Origin: Bacillota bacterium
GTDB lineage: Bacteria > Bacillota > Desulfotomaculia > Desulfotomaculales > JAJYZD01
Assembly (NCBI GenBank): GCA_021800315.1
Contig: JAJYZD010000152.1
Span: 1-9,121 of the forward strand
Direction: 5' to 3'
Length of the DNA stretch: 9,121 nucleotides
A program made the translations under genes and the position numbers. Shown in pieces: positions 5,441-9,121 of the stretch (position 1 is the first letter of the stretch; the number at the start of each line of letters is the position of its first letter). The notes under the pieces are model-generated. The model had not been told where the DNA came from. It searched no databases and worked only from the letters and a program-made list of their open reading frames with translations.

Positions 5441-5851
5441 CTACTTGAAGTAGAGCCCCGCCACCTGTTCCTTGTTTCCCATCTTCTGGAATGAGATCGT
5501 AATGATGACGTTGTTGTCCTTGCTGAAGACCGCCTTGTAAAGAACCACCATGACCGGGTCGTTGGCCGGCCCCGTCTGCTGGATGGTCACCAGTTGGCGT
5601 GACTGGTACTGACCCAGTTTGGCTCTCAACTCCTGGATCGTCGATTCCTTAACAGCGCTCCTCATTACGGCGTCGAAGTCGCGGGTGAACTTTACATAAT
5701 CCCCCGAGTTGAATCCGGCGAGCAGGTTGTCGGTGATAGGGTTGGCGTAAGCCAGGACCTTGCTTTGGTTGACAGGTGCGGCCTGGCTGCCGCAACCGGC
5801 CAGGACGAGCACGAGAGCCAGGATGACCGGGATCGCGGATAACTTCTTCAA
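5441..5851 (-). CDS. DUF3887-type lipoprotein
   Basis: I place the start at TTG 5851: GGGGAG followed by AAAGG lies just upstream, and translation then begins M-K-K-L, a proper signal peptide. The longer frame from 5995 adds 48 unlikely residues. The 136-aa product has a hydrophobic segment at residues 5-17 and lipobox L-V-L-A-G-C with the lipid-modified Cys20, so it is anchored to the outer face of the membrane. The mature part (Y-A-N-P-I-T-D-N-L-L-A-G-F-N-S-G-D-Y, then V-V-L-Y-K-A-V-F and V-A-G-L-Y-F) fits the DUF3887 domain, a small cystatin/NTF2-like fold of unknown function common in Firmicutes. No catalytic residues can be proposed. It is probably a single-gene transcript from the promoter near 6050. 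Confidence 0.85.
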   Translation of the reverse strand: MKKLSAIPVILALVLVLAGCGSQAAPVNQSKVLAYANPITDNLLAGFNSGDYVKFTRDFDAVMRSAVKESTIQELRAKLGQYQSRQLVTIQQTGPANDPVMVVLYKAVFSKDNNVIITISFQKMGNKEQVAGLYFK

Positions 5852-6044
5852 ACCTTTATCTTCTCCCCAACTAATTAATGACCCAATGTTCGCATCCGGC
5901 CGGGGTCCGGAAAGGGCGGCGGCGCAAGGCCGGCCATAAAGTGGAACTACAGGCGGGCCCCGCCCATTCAACCCATTTGAAGCAACCGGTTCCATTTTGT
6001 CAAGACCGGACGACAGGCCCCCGGAAAGCGGCAGCCCGGACTGG

Positions 6045-6074
6045 ACTATATTTCCAGTATTCGTTGACTGTCAA
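6045..6074 (-). promoter_or_regulatory. Probable promoter for the lipoprotein gene
   Basis: On the minus strand TTGACA (6074-6069) and TATAGT (6050-6045) are separated by 18 bp. It points to the lipoprotein start about 190 nt downstream, leaving an unusually long leader. No riboswitch fold was recognised in that leader. Confidence 0.5.
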
Positions 6075-6304
6075 GAGAGAGAGGCGGGCAGACCGGCCCG
6101 ATATTTCGGAAGGGCGGACCGGCGGGGAATACCTCCACCCCGATGGTTTACATAACATGGAACAGAACTGACGGGGCGGTGCATGAGGGCGCTGAAGGAG
6201 AAGGGGGACCGCCGCGCCATGTCGGGGAGGGGCGTACCGAAGCCATTGGGGCCCGGCTTGGCCGGTAACCGTTCCCCGCCCGGTTCCGGTTCACTCCTCC
6301 ATGC

Positions 6305-6408
6305 GTGGCCCGCCAACCGGCCCGCCGGTTCCTCTACCGGAACAACGAAGGGCCCGGCCGGGACGTCTGCAAAAAGTGCCCCAGGATGCGGTCAAGGACG
6401 TGGAATAA
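6305..6408 (+). pseudogene. Possible 3' end of an unrecognised Cys-x2-Cys protein gene
   Basis: The frame reads R-R-F-L-Y-R-N-N-E-G-P-G-R-D-V-C-K-K-C-P, and after one missing base in the C-run near 6380 it continues Q-D-A-V-K-D-V-E and stops, about 24 bp before a strong hairpin terminator. The position before a terminator supports a real gene tail. The C-x2-C-P ending recalls Fe-S proteins (loosely FhuF-like) but lacks the preceding CC, so no name is given. Upstream from 6170 several overlapping frames show nothing recognisable. Confidence 0.25.
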
Positions 6409-6430
6409 TAGGCAGGCGGGAGCGAGGCAG

Positions 6431-6457
6431 AGCCGGGTCCGGCAAGCGGACCCGGCT
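6431..6457 (+). terminator. Strong hairpin, probable intrinsic terminator
   Basis: AGCCGGGTCCG (6431-6441) and CGGACCCGGCT (6447-6457) are perfect complements around GCAAG, followed by TATTT on the plus strand. It would end transcription of whatever plus-strand gene finished near 6408. The T-run is short. Confidence 0.6.
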
Positions 6458-6531
6458 TATTTCCAGGCCGTGGCGGGCAGACGGGGGTATTGCTCACCCT
6501 CTCGGGTGCCGCCTGCGACCGTGCGGCCGCT

Positions 6532-6551
6532 GATTTCCCCATGGGGAAATC
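6532..6551. repeat. 20-bp perfect palindrome
   Basis: GATTTCCCCATGGGGAAATC is fully self-complementary. It lies 7 bp beyond the stop of the IS110 remnant. It could be a protein-binding site, an IS-end feature or a terminator-like structure; no T-run follows on either strand. Confidence 0.6.
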
Positions 6552-6558
6552 CGGTGGT

Positions 6559-7149
6559 CTACCAGCCTGTCCGGGCAGTCCCCAACCGGCTGGTTTGCGC
6601 GGTGAGTTCCTTGTCCAGGGCGCCTATCTTCCGGTTGAGGCGGGCCAGGTGCGCCAGTTGCCTGATGAGCGGCCGCCGGCCGGCCCCGGCCAGGAGTTTG
6701 CGGATGCGGGTGACTTCGCGGTCGCGCTCTTCCATAAGGCTCTGGCGGTAGTCCAGCAACTGGCGCAGGGTGCGCCGGACGTGCTGGGGAACGATGTTCC
6801 GTGTGAGCAATCCCTGCCGTAACAGTGCCGCCAGCCAGGCCGGTTCGGGTTCGTCCCCGCGGCCGGGAAGCGCTTTCAACAGGAGCGGGTCGACCACCCA
6901 GGTGGTGAAGGTATCTTCCAGCTTGTTGAACACCGGCTTCCAATAAGCGCACGTGGCTTTTACGGCCACATGGTCGACCCGCTCCGCCAGGAGCCAGGCG
7001 CGCAGGGTGTCCGACCCGGCGGGGGATGTTCCGAAGGTCCGGGTAAGCGTTTCCGCCTCGCGTGCTTCCGGAGGGTGATGGGACACGGTGACCGTGATTT
7101 CCTTCTTGCCCGCGACCACTCCGGCGCAGTGCCGAAAGACGACTGTCAT
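6559..7149 (-). pseudogene. Decayed, truncated IS110-family transposase
   Basis: The 196-aa frame follows the IS110 DEDD transposase N-terminus. The opening G-V-V-A-G-K-K corresponds to G-L-D-V-H-K; V-A-V-K-A-T-C-A-Y-W-K-P-V corresponds to A-M-E-S-T-G-V-Y-W-K-P-V; L-L-K-A-L-P-G-R follows, then RQLLDYRQSLMEERDREVTR. The catalytic Asp, the Glu and the K-T-D-x-x-D-A pair are all replaced. After L-L-A-G-A-G it jumps to a later coiled-coil-like segment (LARLNRKIGALDKEL) and stops, so about 100 residues and the C-terminal catalytic-Ser domain are missing. IS110 enzymes insert elements using a bridge RNA; this one cannot be catalytic. AAGGAG 9 nt before ATG 7149 is intact. It lies 55 bp downstream of the acyl-CoA dehydrogenase on the same strand. 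Confidence 0.82.
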
Positions 7150-7204
7150 TACTCGATACTCCTTCTGCGGCGGGATGAGGTCGGCGGCTGGCGGGGACCG
7201 GTCG

Positions 7205-8368
7205 CTACAGGTAATCGATGGCGCCCCCTACGACCGCCCGGCCGATGATTTCCCGCTGGATTTCGCTGGTTCCCTCGACGATGGTCAGTTGCCTGGCGTC
7301 CCGGTAAAAGCGCTCCAAGGGGTGGGCCCTGGTGTACCCGCAGCCGCCCAGCATCTGCAGGGCCTCCGAGGAAGCCTTTACTGCCAGTTCGGTGGCAAAC
7401 AGCTTGGCCATGGCGAGATAGGGGGCGTGTTCCTTGCCGGCCAGACCCTGGTCCACCAGGGTGGCGGCGTGATAAACCAGCCAGCGGGCGGCCTGTATTT
7501 CCGTGGCCAGGGTAGCCGCCTTCCAGCGGGTCCCCTGGAATCGGGCCACCGGTTGGCCGAAGGCCTGCCTCTCCCGGGTGTAGTCCAGGGCGTACGCCAG
7601 CGCCCCCTGGGCCAGCCCCAGACCCAGGGCCGCCACCACCGGACGTACCGAATTGAGGGACTTCATGAGCAGGGGGAATCCCCCGTTCTCCCGGCCCAGC
7701 AGGCTGCCGGCGCCGACCCGGCAATTGGAGAACACGACTTCGCCGAGCGATATGCCCCTGACCCCCATGGGCTGTTCGAACCTGTCGATGGAAATCCCGG
7801 GAGTATCCCGGTCCACCACGAACATGCTTATACCGCCGTGCCTGGACTCCGGGTCGGTCCGGGCGGAAATCACGAAGAAATCGGCCGCCGCCGCGCCCCA
7901 GACGAAGGACTTGGCGCCGTTCAAGACGTAATGGTCGCCTTCCCGGCCGGCCAGCAAGCGGATGCCGGCGGAATCGGAGCCGGCCTGCGGCTCCGTGTTG
8001 CCAAAGGCCGCCCTCAGCCTGCCGGATGTGATGCCGCGCAGGTATTTCTCCTTTTGGGCCGCCGTGCCGCCGTAGAGGATGGGCGCTCCGGGCAGCCGCG
8101 TCAGCAGCAGGACGACTCCCGAGGAACAACAGTACTTGGTTATCTCTTCCACGGCCAGGCACAGGCCCAGGAGACCCAGCCCGCTCCCCCCGTATTCCAC
8201 CGGATAGCCCTTGCCCGCCAGTCCCGCCTCCCGAAAAGCGGCCAGGACGTCTTCCGGAACCCTGCCCCTCCGGTCGATGTCGGCGGCGCGCGGCGCTACG
8301 GTCTCCCTGACCAGAAGCCTCAACTGATCCCGCATCTCCAAAAGATCCTCGGAAAGAGCGAAGTCCAT
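7205..8368 (-). CDS. Acyl-CoA dehydrogenase
   Basis: A 387-aa FAD flavoenzyme that introduces a 2,3 double bond into acyl-CoA and passes electrons to ETF. Length is normal for the family (about 380). Visible parts are the N-terminal helical domain to about residue 120, the beta domain with F-G-N-T-E-P-Q-A-G-S-D (122-132) and K-S-F-V-W-G (153-158), then R-Q-A-F-G-Q-P-V (267-274), Q-M-L-G-G-C-G-Y (338-345) and Y-R-D-A-R-Q-L-T-I-V-E-G-T-S-E-I-Q (355-371). Glu365 is the catalytic base in the short-chain/butyryl-type position. The exact substrate cannot be read. ATG 8368 has a G-rich site (GGGGGTAGGGG) just upstream. It is probably transcribed from the promoter at 8447-8419, with no partner ETF genes in view. 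Confidence 0.95.
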   Translation of the reverse strand: MDFALSEDLLEMRDQLRLLVRETVAPRAADIDRRGRVPEDVLAAFREAGLAGKGYPVEYGGSGLGLLGLCLAVEEITKYCCSSGVVLLLTRLPGAPILYGGTAAQKEKYLRGITSGRLRAAFGNTEPQAGSDSAGIRLLAGREGDHYVLNGAKSFVWGAAAADFFVISARTDPESRHGGISMFVVDRDTPGISIDRFEQPMGVRGISLGEVVFSNCRVGAGSLLGRENGGFPLLMKSLNSVRPVVAALGLGLAQGALAYALDYTRERQAFGQPVARFQGTRWKAATLATEIQAARWLVYHAATLVDQGLAGKEHAPYLAMAKLFATELAVKASSEALQMLGGCGYTRAHPLERFYRDARQLTIVEGTSEIQREIIGRAVVGGAIDYL

Positions 8369-8418
8369 TCCCCTACCCCCGGCTTGATTAAAATCGCCAT
8401 TCGGTGTCTATAGCAGGA

Positions 8419-8447
8419 ATTATACACCAGAAAAGTTCTGCTGTTGA
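8419..8447 (-). promoter_or_regulatory. Probable promoter of the acyl-CoA dehydrogenase gene
   Basis: On the minus strand TCAACA (8447-8442, four of six -35 matches) and a perfect TATAAT (8424-8419) are separated by 17 bp, about 50 bp upstream of the start codon. Confidence 0.6.
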
Positions 8448-8665
8448 TTACCGAAAGGGGTTAAAAAAGGTGGGGCCCGAATTGGGGGCGGATCGCGGGA
8501 AAATCACTCCAAATACCAACCGCAAGGTAACTCCGCCGGATTAGCCCGCGTTAACCCGTCGGCGGCTGAGCAGCCGGCCGGTTTGACCGGCAACGGCATC
8601 GCGAAGTATCATGGTTTTGCTGAAAACTCCGGCACGAGCCGGACGAGTGGTGGGGAGGGCGGGCT
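8448..8665. other. Divergent intergenic region
   Basis: It lies between the divergently read dehydrogenase and hydrolase genes. It holds a GCCGGT/ACCGGC hairpin with TTG loop (8577-8591), possibly an operator or structured leader of the plus-strand gene, and CCGG repeats near 8630. No gene or clear plus-strand promoter was recognised. Confidence 0.4.
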
Positions 8666-9121
8666 TTGACCGAAACAACGCGGACAGGCGGCTGCTGTGT
8701 CACCCATCCCGGAGGCGTGGTCGAACTCTGTCTCTGGAGCGTGATCGGGGGCAGGAGGATCATGCCCTGCCGGGCCTATTGGGTGGAGGGGCTCCTGGTG
8801 GACACCTGCCACGCCCGGGGAAAGCGCGCCTTCGCGGCCTGGGCGGCCTCCCGGCTCATCTCTGGGGCGGTCCTCACCCACCACCACGAGGACCACGCCG
8901 GAAACGCGGCCCTGCTTAACAGCCGGGGCATTCCGGTCCTGGCCCATCCGGCGGCGGCCGCGCTGATGGACCGGCCGCTGCCGATCTTCGAAATGGTGGT
9001 CTGGGGCGCTCCGGAGCCGGCGGCGACAAAACCCGCCCCGGCCTGTATCGAGGCCGGAAAACGGCGCCTCAAGGTGGTGGAAACACCCGGCCACACGCCC
9101 GACCACATCGCGCTCCTGGAG
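8666..9121 (+). CDS. Metallo-beta-lactamase-fold hydrolase (partial, continues past window)
   Basis: The first 152 residues of an MBL-fold metal-dependent hydrolase. I chose TTG 8666: GGGGAGGG (8652-8659) lies 6 nt upstream and the frame includes the family's N-terminal strand (G-G-V-V-E-L-C-L-W) that a start at ATG 8762 would lose. The metal motif H72-x-H74-x-D76-H77 (T-H-H-H-E-D-H-A-G-N) binds two metals, usually Zn or Fe. A further ligand, His143, is in E-T-P-G-H-T-P-D-H. The usual D-T-G after L-L-V is D-T-C here. The substrate is unknown; glyoxalase-II-like and quorum-lactonase-like relatives share this pattern. The gene is divergent from the acyl-CoA dehydrogenase, and no functional link is visible. 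Confidence 0.88.
   Translation, partial: MTETTRTGGCCVTHPGGVVELCLWSVIGGRRIMPCRAYWVEGLLVDTCHARGKRAFAAWAASRLISGAVLTHHHEDHAGNAALLNSRGIPVLAHPAAAALMDRPLPIFEMVVWGAPEPAATKPAPACIEAGKRRLKVVETPGHTPDHIALLE

Noticed and set aside
7088..8413. Long plus-strand frames opposite the acyl-CoA dehydrogenase
   Set aside because: They are GC-driven shadows: low-complexity, no family motifs, and fully antisense to a well-supported gene.

Overview
The window looks like accessory DNA from an anaerobic, spore-former-type Firmicute of the Desulfotomaculum/Pelotomaculum (Peptococcaceae) kind. This is inference. It rests on the GC-rich but Firmicute-style genes (strong Shine-Dalgarno sites, TTG starts, a DUF3887-type lipoprotein), an acyl-CoA dehydrogenase, and the mixture of IS110, IS607 and IS200/IS605 debris. 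No rRNA, tRNA or CRISPR array was seen.

Layout. 1-786 (minus) is a broken transposase combining a DruA/DUF4338 segment with an ISAs1/H-repeat-type DDE segment. 819-1436 (plus) is the C-terminal remnant of a mercuric reductase (MerA). 1410-3232 (plus) is a compact metal-resistance operon: a near-consensus promoter, an ArsR/SmtB repressor with CmtR-type cysteines, a MerB-like organomercurial lyase, and a CopZ-N-terminal-like Zn/[2Fe-2S] protein. 3233-5440 is an insertion-sequence graveyard with many small hairpins: a SWIM-protein fragment, an IS607 tnpA pseudogene, IS200/IS605-like end hairpins and a flavin-reductase fragment. 5441-5851 (minus) is a lipoprotein. 5852-7149 holds a possible gene tail with a terminator and a decayed IS110 transposase. 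7205-8368 (minus) is an acyl-CoA dehydrogenase. 8666-9121 (plus) is a metallo-beta-lactamase-fold hydrolase cut by the window edge.

The main discovery candidate is in the metal operon. Both the MerB-like gene and the CopZ-like gene appear to end at a TGA, but clear family homology continues in the same frame past that TGA. In MerB the TGA (2581-2583) falls on the catalytic second cysteine (Cys159 of the plasmid R831b-type enzyme). In the CopZ-like protein the TGA (3167-3169) falls on the first cysteine of the conserved CC near the end of the Fe-S domain. Each TGA is followed at bacterial-SECIS distance by a 6-bp hairpin whose apical loop starts with GG (loops GGTC and GGC). The simplest reading is that both are selenoproteins, so this would be a selenocysteine-based mercury/organomercury detoxification operon under a thiol-type metal sensor. 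A standard gene caller would truncate both genes.

How the genes would work together (inference): the ArsR-type repressor releases the promoter when thiophilic metal binds, the MerB-like enzyme cleaves C-Hg bonds with a Cys/Asp/Sec triad, and the CopZ-like protein binds or passes on the released metal. The usual reductase MerA is present here only as a remnant.
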